A DNA stretch of 64,000 nt from QWOP01 sp003669605. Lineage in GTDB: Bacteria; Planctomycetota; Planctomycetia; Pirellulales; UBA1268. The position numbers and the translations under genes are program-made. The stretch spans positions 62,001 to 126,000 of the forward strand of contig CANKIK010000002.1 of assembly GCA_947481985.1 (NCBI GenBank), written 5' to 3'. This document shows, in pieces, positions 31,191 through 40,158 of the stretch; the first letter of the stretch is position 1; every line of letters starts with the position of its first letter. The notes below the pieces were generated by a model. That model made no database searches. It saw nothing but the letters and a program-made list of their open reading frames with translations, and was not told the DNA's origin.

Positions 31191-32359
31191 GCCGAACGCC
31201 TCCCCAGCACCTCGTGGTAAACCCGCAAGTAGCCTTGGGCCGCTTTCTCCCAGGTGAAGAAGCTGGCGTGGTGGCGCTGTGCCTCGGCAAAACCCCGCGA
31301 CGATGCCCGATCCAAGCCCCGGCGGACAACGGTCAGCATCGCCTCGGGATCGAACGAATCCCAGTATTCGCCGCGGTCACCGGCCACCTCGGGAAGGCTT
31401 GTCCGGCGGGCGACGATCACCGGCTTGCCACACTGCATCGCCTCGAGGACGGGAAAGCCAAAGCCCTCGGTGAGCGACGGGAAAAGAAAGGCGTCGCACT
31501 GTTCGTAGAGCCATTGCCGATCAGCGTCGCTGACCTCTCCTGGCATCACCACCCTCTCCCGGAGCCCCAAGCGCTGCACCTCCTCCTCGAGGAAGGCGCC
31601 ATAGGGGGTCGACTTCTTCCCGGCGATCACCAACCGCCAGTCGCTGGTGCGGGCGAGCATCCCCAGCAGCACGTGGCAGTTTTTATGCGGCAATGCCGCC
31701 CCCACGGTGAGCAGGAACGGACCGGAGGAGAGAAAGGCGGGCCTCCGGCTGGCCGGCTGACCCGCTGGAGGCAGGCCGTTGTGGACGACATGCAGTGGCT
31801 TGCCTCTGAGCTTGAATCTGTCGGCGACGTCCGTGGCGACGAACCGCGAAATCGCTACCACCGCCGCCGCCCGGTCGATCTTCGCCTGCACTGCGGCAAG
31901 TTTGCGACGGACCGCCGCGGGACGCGTCTGGTGGCGTTGGTCGTGCAGGAAGTTGAGATCGTGGATCGTCAGCACCACCGGCACCCGGGCGTCGAGCGGC
32001 AGGTACTTCGACGTCTGGCTGGTGACATGCCACAGATCGAAGCGGTCGCCCGAGGCGAATGGTCGGACCAGCGGACGAAGGAAGCGGGCCACTGACTCTC
32101 TCCGCCACGGACTGGTCTCGATGTGTTCCACGGCCCCATCGTGGAAGTGCCGCACGGTCGGCTCCTGGATGCCGACCGAACGTGGCAGCAGCAGCACCGG
32201 CTCGATCCCGGTATCAGGGGCAGCGAGGAGACCGTCGGCGAGGTGGCGGCAGAAACGCCCCAGACCGCAGTTGGCATGCCGCAACTTTTCGAGGTCGAGC
32301 ACCACGCGCGGCCGGGCGGCGCGGTTGGTGGGAGGAACCACAAACGGAAAATTGACCAT
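31187..32359 (-). CDS. Family 4 glycosyltransferase
   Basis: A 390-residue GT-B fold transferase. It carries VVLDLEKLRHANCGLGRFC near the start, VVLTIHDLNFLHD, GAALPHKNCHVLLGML and the donor-site segment LFPSLTEGFGFPVLEAMQCGKPVI with the E-x7-E motif. It is a close paralogue of the enzyme at 36605, with almost identical key segments, and likely transfers a GDP-activated sugar since dehydratase genes flank both. Start ATG 32359 is uncertain: no ribosome site is visible and the frame is open to 32443. It is first in the unit GT4, epimerase, dehydratase. Confidence 0.9.
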   Translation of the reverse strand: MVNFPFVVPPTNRAARPRVVLDLEKLRHANCGLGRFCRHLADGLLAAPDTGIEPVLLLPRSVGIQEPTVRHFHDGAVEHIETSPWRRESVARFLRPLVRPFASGDRFDLWHVTSQTSKYLPLDARVPVVLTIHDLNFLHDQRHQTRPAAVRRKLAAVQAKIDRAAAVVAISRFVATDVADRFKLRGKPLHVVHNGLPPAGQPASRRPAFLSSGPFLLTVGAALPHKNCHVLLGMLARTSDWRLVIAGKKSTPYGAFLEEEVQRLGLRERVVMPGEVSDADRQWLYEQCDAFLFPSLTEGFGFPVLEAMQCGKPVIVARRTSLPEVAGDRGEYWDSFDPEAMLTVVRRGLDRASSRGFAEAQRHHASFFTWEKAAQGYLRVYHEVLGRRSA

Positions 32360-32702
32360 AGGTGGTCGACGCAAACGGCAGCGGACGAACGGGAACTGAA
32401 GTCGTCGCGGACGCCCCGCAGACACACCCAGACCGTGGTCCATCTATCGGCCATTCAGAGGGCTGCTATTTGGTGCCATACCGAGCAGGACCCCACCCCA
32501 CGCCGGTCCCCCAGAGTCCGCTGCAAGCCCGGAAATCTGGGGAAGCAGCGGCCCATAGATGGCAATAGCGAAACTGCCTTCTCTGGGCCCGACGATGCGC
32601 TCTCGAGTGCGCAGCACGAGAGTCAACCGGGGATTTCTCCCGTAGAAAATTGTCAGGGACGACTTTTTTCCACCGGCACGAGAAGGCCTGATCCCGGTTC
32701 GC
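32360..32702 (-). promoter_or_regulatory. Leader/promoter region of the GT4-epimerase-dehydratase unit
   Basis: This 343-base stretch upstream of the GT4 gene holds no supported gene. Bases 32635-32675 resemble 37955-37995, upstream of the paralogous GT4: both strands carry TTCTCC and CCACCG exactly 35 bases apart, with AAATT between and a run of T before CCACCG. A TTGACT lies at 32619-32624 on the minus strand without a good -10 partner. Regulatory meaning is inferred. Confidence 0.4.
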
Positions 32703-35090
32703 TTACGCGGCGGCCTGGCGGCCAGCGCGGCGGGCCCCGGACATTTCGTTGCCGCCGAGACCGAGCGCCGACACCATCCGCTCGACGTACGACTCGATCG
32801 AGTGCTCGGCACAAAACCGTTGCCGCGTTTCCTCGTCACGGGCAGCGTCGGTACCCTGCCTGAGCCACCCCAACAGCGCCCCGGCGACGTGGCCTGAGTC
32901 GAAGGCATCGGGAACGCGGGCCACCGAGGCCGGTGCGTCGAGGGCCATGGCGAGGTCGTCGTTGGCCACGGTGGGCAGTCCGGCAGCAGCGCAGTCGATC
33001 AAAGCCCCCGAGATCCCGCCAAAAGAATGAGTCCGCAATTGGATCCCGTGGTCGGCAGCCGCCAGCCAGGTGCGGTAGGTTTCATCCGCAAGCCATTCGC
33101 CGGTGAAATGGATCGCACCACCAATCCCTGCGCGGACGGCACGGTCCGTGAGCGGCGCCGCATCGCTCCCGCCCCCCCCGACAAAATAGAGGTGGGCGTC
33201 ATACCCGTACCGGCGGACCGTGGCGAGTGCATCAATGCACGCTTCCGGGGCCTTGGCTGGCCCCAACATGCCGAGCGTCACCAGCACGATCCTCCCGGGG
33301 GGAATGCCGAGCACCGTCCGGGCCCGCAATCGCTCCCCGGCCGCAGTCTGCTGCGGAGTGAACTGCCTCAAAAGTGCAAACGGAAGGTGCACCGCATCGA
33401 CAGCATATCTGTCGCGGATGATCCGTTGCAGTCCACGGCTGTGGACAAACACCGGCTGGCCGGCGCGAACGACCTCGGAAAGGAAGAGCGTCGGCAACTC
33501 CCCTTGGTGACGCAGCCAGTGGCGGATCTCCTCCTCGGTCACCTGCCGGCGCAGTTCCGCTTCGGCCAGTTGCCGCAGCCGTGGGATCCCGTGCCACCAG
33601 GCGTACACATCGGCCAGCCGAGAGTCGTGGATGATGCACGGTCCGCCATGGCGGAGATGGAGATCGATGATCTCGGTGTGAAAATGCGAATTGCCGATCA
33701 CCGCCACCGTGGTGTCGTAGTCGGAGCGGAGGTAGGCCGCCTGAGAGATCGGATGAAAGGCCCGCACATGGCTGTCGGAGACCACTGCCGGCTGGTCGGT
33801 GAAAACATCGACATCGGCGTGTTCGGCCAGGGCTGCCACCGTGCGGAGGGTGTAGTCGGCCACTCCGGAGCGGTCGGGCGGGAAGGGGGAGAGCAACGCC
33901 ACCACCGGCCGCCTCCTCGCCACTACCCGCCGGGCGCGTTGAACATGCCTGGGGATCCTCGCCTCCAGCGCCGAAACGAACCTCTCGCCGACACGCGCAG
34001 CGGCGAAGCGGCCCGGAACGTCCCGCTGTGCCGCCACCAACTGATCCCTGGCGCTGCTTGAGTGCACGAGCCTTTGCATCAAGCCCGCCAAGGCGGCGGG
34101 ATGCTCGGGGTGAAAACGGGCCGCTGGATCGGCCACCAACTCCCGGTGGCAGGGGATGTCGGAAGCGATCACCGGGGAGCCGCACGCCATGGCCTCGATG
34201 ACCGGCATCGAGAACCCTTCGGAACGAGAGGCGACCACCGTGGCCAGCGAGTGCCGGTACCACGCTGCCAGTTCCGTGTCAGTGACATGGTCAAGGAATC
34301 GCACACGGGCCGTGCCGCCAGTGGCCTTTGAGGCGCTCGCGATCACCTTCCGCTGCCACGCAGGTGGATAGCCACCGGCAACGACCAATGCCGGAGGAAT
34401 ACCATCCGTGGCCAAACGGCCGATCGCGGCCACCACGGTGTCGAGGTTCTTGCGCGGGTCGGCACCGCCGACAAACATCACGTAGTCCGCAGGGGCGCCC
34501 TGCGGCGGCCGCAGCTCCGGCAACTGCCCTGCGGCGAATGGTCCGCGGAGGGCCACGCCGGTGACGGTGATGTCCTCGATCGCTACCCCCAGCCGCCCGG
34601 GGAGTTCGTCGCCAACCGCCACCGAGATCGGCAGGAACATCCGCGCCGCTCCCAGCCAGGTCAGCGCCGCCGCGTACGACAGCAACTGCGGTCGCCGCGT
34701 GAGGTAGCGGGCCGGATCAGCCTGCGGGATGAAGTCGTAAACCACGGCGCAGGGAAGGATCTCCGGCCGGTCGAAGAACCGGGCCACTCGCCGCGAATCG
34801 TGCGTCATCGGGGAGAGTTGCAGAAACACGCCCGGCTCTCGACAACGCGGCGCGAAGGCGGACTGCACCGTGTCGCACAACAAGGCGACCGCCTCCGGAG
34901 GCGGTGGAAGCGCCGCGTCGGAGAGCCCGATGATCGTCACATCGCCATGGGCCACGCCGCGGGCAGCACCGAGGAGGAAGGCCGCATGCGAGCCGATGCC
35001 ACGGCGGGCAAAGGCCGGGTCCTGCAAGCAACGGATGTCGGCATAGATCAGCATCACACTCAGCCCATCACAGACGCTGTCGATCCCCAT
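32703..35090 (-). CDS. Double-domain family 4 glycosyltransferase
   Basis: A 795-residue protein with two GT-B units. The first (about 1-380) has FVGGADPRKNLDTVVAAIGRL and SRSEGFSMPVIEAMACGSPV with an intact E-x7-E. The second (about 385-770) has LLSPFPPDRSGVADYTL, HDSRLADVYAWWHG and a donor site reading HSFGGISGALIDCAAAGLP, in which both glutamates are replaced, so this half may be weakened or use another mechanism. Start ATG 35090 (MGIDSVCDG, with GGCAGG upstream) was chosen; the open frame runs to 35279 but overlaps a small upstream ORF. It probably adds successive sugars to a surface glycan. Confidence 0.87.
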   Translation of the reverse strand: MGIDSVCDGLSVMLIYADIRCLQDPAFARRGIGSHAAFLLGAARGVAHGDVTIIGLSDAALPPPPEAVALLCDTVQSAFAPRCREPGVFLQLSPMTHDSRRVARFFDRPEILPCAVVYDFIPQADPARYLTRRPQLLSYAAALTWLGAARMFLPISVAVGDELPGRLGVAIEDITVTGVALRGPFAAGQLPELRPPQGAPADYVMFVGGADPRKNLDTVVAAIGRLATDGIPPALVVAGGYPPAWQRKVIASASKATGGTARVRFLDHVTDTELAAWYRHSLATVVASRSEGFSMPVIEAMACGSPVIASDIPCHRELVADPAARFHPEHPAALAGLMQRLVHSSSARDQLVAAQRDVPGRFAAARVGERFVSALEARIPRHVQRARRVVARRRPVVALLSPFPPDRSGVADYTLRTVAALAEHADVDVFTDQPAVVSDSHVRAFHPISQAAYLRSDYDTTVAVIGNSHFHTEIIDLHLRHGGPCIIHDSRLADVYAWWHGIPRLRQLAEAELRRQVTEEEIRHWLRHQGELPTLFLSEVVRAGQPVFVHSRGLQRIIRDRYAVDAVHLPFALLRQFTPQQTAAGERLRARTVLGIPPGRIVLVTLGMLGPAKAPEACIDALATVRRYGYDAHLYFVGGGGSDAAPLTDRAVRAGIGGAIHFTGEWLADETYRTWLAAADHGIQLRTHSFGGISGALIDCAAAGLPTVANDDLAMALDAPASVARVPDAFDSGHVAGALLGWLRQGTDAARDEETRQRFCAEHSIESYVERMVSALGLGGNEMSGARRAGRQAAA

Positions 35091-35127
35091 GCAGTGCCTG
35101 CCCAGAGCGCGGAGGCGGCGGGCGGTC

Positions 35128-35445
35128 TCACGCTGCTTCACCTCGTTCGCCGGCAAGCCCCGGCCGGGGTGGCGTGGCCAGCAGCGTGTGGACGAGGGCG
35201 TTGAGATCCGAGTCCCCGGCACGCATCCCCGCCAGAGGTTCGGCAGTGCGGCAGCCATCGCCCTGACGGAGCCGGTCACGGATCAGGGCCACGATCAGCT
35301 CTTCGGCTTCCGGCGTGGCACGGCGTTTCTGCGCCGCCTGAGCGCGCGTCGGCCGCAACCGCCGCCCCAGCGGCCGGATCCACCGCCGCTCCAGTTCGCG
35401 GAGCGTATCCCGCAGCATGCCTCCCACCCGCTGTGCGCTGGGCAT
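35128..35445 (-). CDS. Small hypothetical protein between gmd and the double GT
   Basis: A possible 105-residue protein, arginine-rich and mostly helical (LRDTLRELERRW, EAEELIVALIRDRLRQGDG). Its ATG at 35445 lies 2 bases after the gmd stop and its stop is 37 bases before the next start, a spacing typical of a coupled operon gene. No separate ribosome site is visible and I recognise no family. It could instead be a chance open frame in GC-rich DNA. Confidence 0.45.
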   Translation of the reverse strand: MPSAQRVGGMLRDTLRELERRWIRPLGRRLRPTRAQAAQKRRATPEAEELIVALIRDRLRQGDGCRTAEPLAGMRAGDSDLNALVHTLLATPPRPGLAGERGEAA

Positions 35446-35447
35446 GG

Positions 35448-36485
35448 TCAGGCCGCCATACGGTCGATGGTGGGATACGACACTGCCGCACTGGCACTTT
35501 CGCGACGGGCCCGATCGAGGTCGCCGTCGACCATCATCGCCACCAGATCGTTGAATGACACCCGCGGCACCCAGTTGAGTTTCTCCCGCGCTTTGGTGGC
35601 GTCGCCGAGCAGCAGATCGACCTCGGCGGGACGGAAATACCGCGGATCGATCTCCACATACTTGCGGTAGTCCAGACCGAGCCGGCCGAATGCTAAGTCG
35701 CAGAACTCGCGCACTGTGTGCAACTCGTTCATGGCGATGACGTAGTCATCAGCCTCCGGCTGTTGCACCATCCTCCACATCGCCTCGACGTAGTCGCCGG
35801 CGAATCCCCAGTCGCGTTGGGCGTCGAGATTTCCCAGGAAGAGCTTGTCCTGGGTGCCGAGCTTGATACGGGCCGCCGCCCTGGTGATCTTTCGGGTCAC
35901 AAACGTCTCGCCGCGCCGCGGGCTCTCGTGGTTGAAGAGAATCCCGCAGGAGGCGTGGAGGTTGTAACTTTCCCGGTAATTGACCGTGATCCAGTGGGCA
36001 TAGACCTTGGCCACGCCGTAGGGTGACCGCGGATAGAAAGGGGTCGATTCTTTCTGCGGGGTCTCCATCACCTTGCCGAACATCTCGGAACTCGATGCCT
36101 GATAGAAGCGGATCTGTTCGCCGGTGTCGTCCTGCACATCGCGCAGCGCCTCCAGCAGTCGCAGCGTGCCGACAGCGGTGACGTCCGCGGTGTAGGCGGG
36201 CTGGTCGAAACTCACGCGGACGTGGCTCTGGGCGGCAAGATTGTAGACCTCGTGGGGCTTGATCTGGCGGATGAGCCGGACGAGCCCGTTGCCGTCGGAA
36301 AGGTCGCCGTAGTGGAGGTGCACCTTGTCGCCGGTACCGTGCAGAAGGTGCTCGATCCGCTCGGTACCGAAGGTGCTCGAGCGGCGGCGGAGACCGTGCA
36401 CATCGTAGCCCTTCTCAAGGAGCAGCTCCGCCAGATACGACCCGTCCTGGCCTGTCACGCCTGTGATCAACGCGCGCCGCTGCAT
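35448..36485 (-). CDS. gmd: GDP-mannose 4,6-dehydratase
   Basis: A 345-residue enzyme making GDP-4-keto-6-deoxymannose from GDP-mannose with NADP, the precursor of GDP-fucose, GDP-rhamnose and perosamine. Motifs: GVTGQDGSYLAELLL at the N-terminus, LRRRSSTFGTERIEHL, LAAQSHVRVSFDQP, SSSEMFGK, the YxxxK pair in SPYGVAKVYAHW and FNHESPRRGETFVTRK. Start ATG 36485 has GAGGGAA upstream; the longer open frame to 37130 runs antisense-like over the GT gene and is rejected. A GDP-fucose synthetase (fcl) is not seen in the window. Confidence 0.96.
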   Translation of the reverse strand: MQRRALITGVTGQDGSYLAELLLEKGYDVHGLRRRSSTFGTERIEHLLHGTGDKVHLHYGDLSDGNGLVRLIRQIKPHEVYNLAAQSHVRVSFDQPAYTADVTAVGTLRLLEALRDVQDDTGEQIRFYQASSSEMFGKVMETPQKESTPFYPRSPYGVAKVYAHWITVNYRESYNLHASCGILFNHESPRRGETFVTRKITRAAARIKLGTQDKLFLGNLDAQRDWGFAGDYVEAMWRMVQQPEADDYVIAMNELHTVREFCDLAFGRLGLDYRKYVEIDPRYFRPAEVDLLLGDATKAREKLNWVPRVSFNDLVAMMVDGDLDRARRESASAAVSYPTIDRMAA

Positions 36486-36604
36486 CGCTATTTCCCTCGC
36501 AAGGCCGTTGGTCTGCCATTCCGTCAGGCGGCGACAGTAGCAACCCAGTGCCAGTGCCGGAATGCCAGTTCCAAGGGGCATTCCGCCCTCTTCTTCGCTG
36601 GCGT

Positions 36605-37834
36605 TCAGGCGGTGCGCCGCAGTCCGCTGGCCGCGGCCACGGCGGCGTAGACATCGGCGTAACCGCGGGCCATCCGTCGCCAGGAGAAGCCCGCGGCGTG
36701 CGCCCGGGCAGCGGCAGCTTTGGCCGGGTCGGAGTGGAACCGGCCCATCCCTGACCAATAGACCCCGGCCATCGCGTCGCCGTCGTAGGAGTCGAAAAAG
36801 AATCCATGGTCGCCGGCAATCTCGGGAAGGCTGGTGCGGCGCGAGAGAAACACCGGTTTCCCGCACTGCATCGCCTCGAGGACCGGAAACCCGAATCCCT
36901 CCGTCAACGACGGGAAGAGGAACGCCTCGCACTGCTCGTAGAGCCACTGCCGGTCGGCGTCGGTCACCTCCCCCGGCATCACGACGCGGTCGGCCAGCCG
37001 GCGCGAGACGATCTCGCGCTCGAGGAATTCCCCGTACGGCGTGGCCTTCTTGCCGGCCACCACCAACCGCTGTCCTGGCAGGCGCTCGAGGAGGTCGAAG
37101 AGGACGTGAAAGTTCTTGTGGGCCAGACAATTCCCCACGGTGAACAGGAAGGGGCCCGGCGGGAGGAATGGGGGGCGTCCGGCCGCGGCCTCGACGGCAA
37201 CGGGGACCCCCAACGGCACCACCTGCACAGGCTTGTCGCGGAGTGTGACATGCTTGGCGACATCCGCGGCGACATACTCGGAATCGGTGACGATCACGCT
37301 CGCCCGATCGACCTTCCGCTGGATGTCGGCCAACTTGCGGTCGATGACTTGCAACTTCTCGTCGTGCGGCGCCTCGTGGAGGAAGTTGAGATCGTGGATC
37401 GTGAGCACCACCGGCACCCGGTGGTCGAGCGGCTGGTAGCGCGACATCTGGTTGGTGGCATGCCAGACGGCAATCGACGGCCGGGGCAGCAACGGTGCCA
37501 TAAACGGCCGCACCAACCGCTGAACCGCTTCTTTCTTCCAGGGTGCGACAATCATCTTCGACCAGCCACCGGCGGCGAAATGGGACTCTGCCCCACTGGG
37601 AAGGAAGAACACCGGCTCGAATCGGCCGTCCGCCAGGGCGATGATTTCCCTCCCCAAATGGAGCGAGAACCTCCCCAGGCCACAGTTGATGTGACGGAGT
37701 TTCTCGAGGTCTATCACCACCCGGGGCAGCCCGCTGAGGTGGGGAGTGTTACGGTTCCCGGCCGAAACGACCGCCGGCGGATGGCACCGCGAGGCGGTCT
37801 CGGAGCGGACGGGGATGAGGGACTTGGGATTCAA
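36605..37834 (-). CDS. Family 4 glycosyltransferase
   Basis: A 409-residue GT-B transferase with PRVVIDLEKLRHINCGLGRF, VPVVLTIHDLNFLHEAP, GNCLAHKNFHVLFDLLERL and PSLTEGFGFPVLEAMQCGKPV (E-x7-E intact). It is a close paralogue of the GT4 at 31187. The start is TTG 37834, preceded by GGGAGGA at about 7 bases, which is stronger evidence than any nearby ATG. It is followed after 119 bases by gmd on the same strand, so a GDP-deoxyhexose donor is plausible. An upstream sequence element is shared with the paralogue. Confidence 0.9.
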   Translation of the reverse strand: MNPKSLIPVRSETASRCHPPAVVSAGNRNTPHLSGLPRVVIDLEKLRHINCGLGRFSLHLGREIIALADGRFEPVFFLPSGAESHFAAGGWSKMIVAPWKKEAVQRLVRPFMAPLLPRPSIAVWHATNQMSRYQPLDHRVPVVLTIHDLNFLHEAPHDEKLQVIDRKLADIQRKVDRASVIVTDSEYVAADVAKHVTLRDKPVQVVPLGVPVAVEAAAGRPPFLPPGPFLFTVGNCLAHKNFHVLFDLLERLPGQRLVVAGKKATPYGEFLEREIVSRRLADRVVMPGEVTDADRQWLYEQCEAFLFPSLTEGFGFPVLEAMQCGKPVFLSRRTSLPEIAGDHGFFFDSYDGDAMAGVYWSGMGRFHSDPAKAAAARAHAAGFSWRRMARGYADVYAAVAAASGLRRTA

Positions 37835-38182
37835 GGGTGTCCTCCCTGGACGGCCACATTTTGGCCGAGCCGGTCCGGATCACAAAGCCGAGTTTCCCGC
37901 CTCCCCGGCGGACCACCTCCATCTCCCACCCGTGCAGCAGCGGCAAAAGTGCACTTCTCCACGATGAAATTCTCTGTCGAGAACTTTTCCCACCGACCGC
38001 GGGAGAATCGTGCCTCGGACAGAGAGCAGGCTCTGGATACACTGCTGCAGCGACCGCACCTGCTGTCCGTGGTACACGTCATCCCTGACCTTTTTTCACT
38101 GGCTGACGAAGGCTTCTGCGGCGTCCGGAAAACCAGCCGCTCCACGGCACTTTCCACCTTGGGAGTTCGCTCTTCCTTGAGC
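37835..38182. promoter_or_regulatory. Divergent regulatory region between GT4 and rfbB
   Basis: This 348-base stretch separates the minus-strand GT4/gmd unit from rfbB on plus. It contains the element at 37955-37995 that is shared with 32635-32675, and GTCATCCCTGA at 38078-38088, also found at 11126-11136 and, as GTCGTCCCTGA on minus, at 32653-32663. A long plus frame crosses the region but has no domain before rfbB. I find no clear -35/-10 pair. Confidence 0.4.
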
Positions 38183-39259
38183 ATGAGCATGCAACCGATC
38201 TTGGTCACCGGCGGCGCAGGGTTCATCGGTGGCGAATTCGTCCGCCAGTGGATCGCCGAAGAGTCCGGGGCGGTTATCAACCTCGACAAGTTGACTTACG
38301 CCGGCAATCTCGACTCGCTGGCGTCTCTGGAGGGGAATCCCCGCCACGTGCTCGCTGTCGGTGACATCGGCGATGCCGATCTGGTGCGGTCGCTCCTGGA
38401 AATCCACCGCCCACGCGCCGTGGTGAACTTCGCCGCCGAGAGCCACGTCGACCGGTCGATCGACGGACCGGCCGCTTTCATCGACACCAACGTCACCGGC
38501 ACCTTCCGGCTCCTCGACGAGGTCCGCCGCTACTGGATGGGGCTCGCCGACGCTGGAAAGCCCGACTTTCGATTTCTCCACGTCTCCACCGACGAGGTCT
38601 ACGGATCTCTCGGCGACTCCGGTGCCTTCACCGAGACGACGCCCTACGCGCCCAATTCGCCGTACTCGGCGTCGAAGGCCTCAAGCGACCATCTCGTCCG
38701 TGCCTGGCACCACACCTACGGCCTGCCAACGCTGACCACCAACTGCTCCAACAACTATGGCCCCTGCCAATTCCCCGAAAAACTGATCCCCCTGATGATC
38801 CTCAATTGCCTGTCGGCCAAGCCACTGCCGGTGTACGGTGACGGCGGGCAGATCCGCGACTGGCTGTATGTCGGCGACCATTGCCGGGCAATCCGCACCG
38901 TGCTCCGGGGCGGCCGTGTGGGGGAGGTCTACAACATCGGCGGCGCGTGCGAGAAAACGAACCTTGAGGTGGTGCGGGAACTCTGCCAAACGGTCGACCG
39001 GCTGCGGCCGGGGATGCCGCACGCTCCCAGCGAATCGTTGATCACGTTCGTGAAAGACCGCCCCGGTCACGATCGGCGCTACGCTATCGACTTCTCGAAA
39101 CTCACGCGCGAGCTCGGCTGGATACCAGCCGAGTCGTTCGCCACGGGGCTGGAACGGACGGTGGCGTGGTATCTCGCCAACCAACCCTGGCTCGACCGCA
39201 TTGCTAGCGGCGGCTATCGCCAGGAGCGGCTGGGGCTCGCGGCGGGCTCCAGGGGCTAA
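38183..39259 (+). CDS. rfbB: dTDP-glucose 4,6-dehydratase
   Basis: A 358-residue enzyme for the second step of dTDP-L-rhamnose synthesis. Motifs: VTGGAGFIGGEFVRQW, FAAESHVDRSI, the STDEVYG catalytic segment, YSASKASSDHLVRAW with the YxxxK pair, and NCSNNYGPCQFPEKLIP. Start ATG 38183 (MSMQPILVTGG) was chosen; a second ATG follows 6 bases later and neither has a strong ribosome site. The open frame extends far upstream to 36806, antisense to a GT gene, which is a GC artefact. Its stop overlaps that of rfbD by 4 bases, tail to tail. Confidence 0.96.
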   Translation: MSMQPILVTGGAGFIGGEFVRQWIAEESGAVINLDKLTYAGNLDSLASLEGNPRHVLAVGDIGDADLVRSLLEIHRPRAVVNFAAESHVDRSIDGPAAFIDTNVTGTFRLLDEVRRYWMGLADAGKPDFRFLHVSTDEVYGSLGDSGAFTETTPYAPNSPYSASKASSDHLVRAWHHTYGLPTLTTNCSNNYGPCQFPEKLIPLMILNCLSAKPLPVYGDGGQIRDWLYVGDHCRAIRTVLRGGRVGEVYNIGGACEKTNLEVVRELCQTVDRLRPGMPHAPSESLITFVKDRPGHDRRYAIDFSKLTRELGWIPAESFATGLERTVAWYLANQPWLDRIASGGYRQERLGLAAGSRG

Positions 39260-40158
39260 CAGGCCGTGGTGCCGGCTGGGGAAATTCTTCCCTCCGGCGT
39301 CGCCAGGTACCCGGCGATCCCCTCCCGCCAGTCGGGGAGCGTGATTCCCAGGCCGGCGAGTTTGGCCGTGTTGAGGACGCTGTAGGGCGGACGGACCACG
39401 GGGCTCGGGTAGTCCTGCGACGCGATCGCCGTCACCACCGTCGACAGCCCCGCCTGGCGGAAGAGTTCCGTGGCAAATCCGTGCCACGATGTGGCGCCGG
39501 AATTGGTGACATGAAACGTCCCCGGCGTGCCGTCGGCGAGCAAGGCGATGATCGCTGCCGCGACATCCGGCACGTGGCTGGGCGTACAGAACTGGTCGGC
39601 CACCACCCGCACTTCGGGGCGATCCTGGGCGAGAACGAGCATCGTGTCGGCGAAGTTCCGGCCGCGAACAGGCCCCGCTGCGCCCGCCGAGTAGAGACCG
39701 CAGGTCCGCACCACCTGATGACGTTCCCAACTCCGGGCCGCCGACTCGCCGGCCAGTTTGCTTGCCCCATACTCACCCAGCGGCCCCGGCGGATCGTCCT
39801 CGCGATAGGGAATGTTTCGTGCGGCGTCGGCGCCGAACACGTAATCGGTGCTCACCTGGACAAACAGCGCGTCGATGGCGCGGCAGGCGTCGGCGACGGC
39901 TTGCACGGCAAGCACGTTCGCCGCCCGGCAGGCATCGCGCTCGGTCTCCGCCCTGTCAACGGCCGTCCAAGCGGCACAGTTGACCACGGCCTGCGGACGG
40001 AGGCGACCGATGACGTCTCGCACCTGCTCCGGATTGGTGATGTCGAGGGCCGCTCTAGGCAACGCCACGGCGCTTGGGCCGAGCAGGCGGCACAGCGACC
40101 TCCCCAGTTGGCCAGATGACCCGGTAACCGCAACCCTCTCCGTGGTCCCGTTCTTCAT
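39256..40158 (-). CDS. rfbD: dTDP-4-dehydrorhamnose reductase
   Basis: A 300-residue enzyme, last step of dTDP-L-rhamnose synthesis. It has VAVTGSSGQLGRSL, NCAAWTAVDRAE, VSTDYVFGADAARN and the YxxxK pair in GEYGASKLAGE. The ATG at 40158 has AGGGAAA about 9 bases upstream. Its first 104 bases overlap the end of rfbA in another frame, and its end overlaps rfbB on the other strand by 4 bases. Confidence 0.95.
   Translation of the reverse strand: MKNGTTERVAVTGSSGQLGRSLCRLLGPSAVALPRAALDITNPEQVRDVIGRLRPQAVVNCAAWTAVDRAETERDACRAANVLAVQAVADACRAIDALFVQVSTDYVFGADAARNIPYREDDPPGPLGEYGASKLAGESAARSWERHQVVRTCGLYSAGAAGPVRGRNFADTMLVLAQDRPEVRVVADQFCTPSHVPDVAAAIIALLADGTPGTFHVTNSGATSWHGFATELFRQAGLSTVVTAIASQDYPSPVVRPPYSVLNTAKLAGLGITLPDWREGIAGYLATPEGRISPAGTTAC

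Noticed and set aside
36806..38182. Long plus-strand open frame upstream of rfbB, joined in frame
   Set aside because: It runs antisense to a clear GT4 gene and shows no domain until the rfbB start; a GC-rich shadow.
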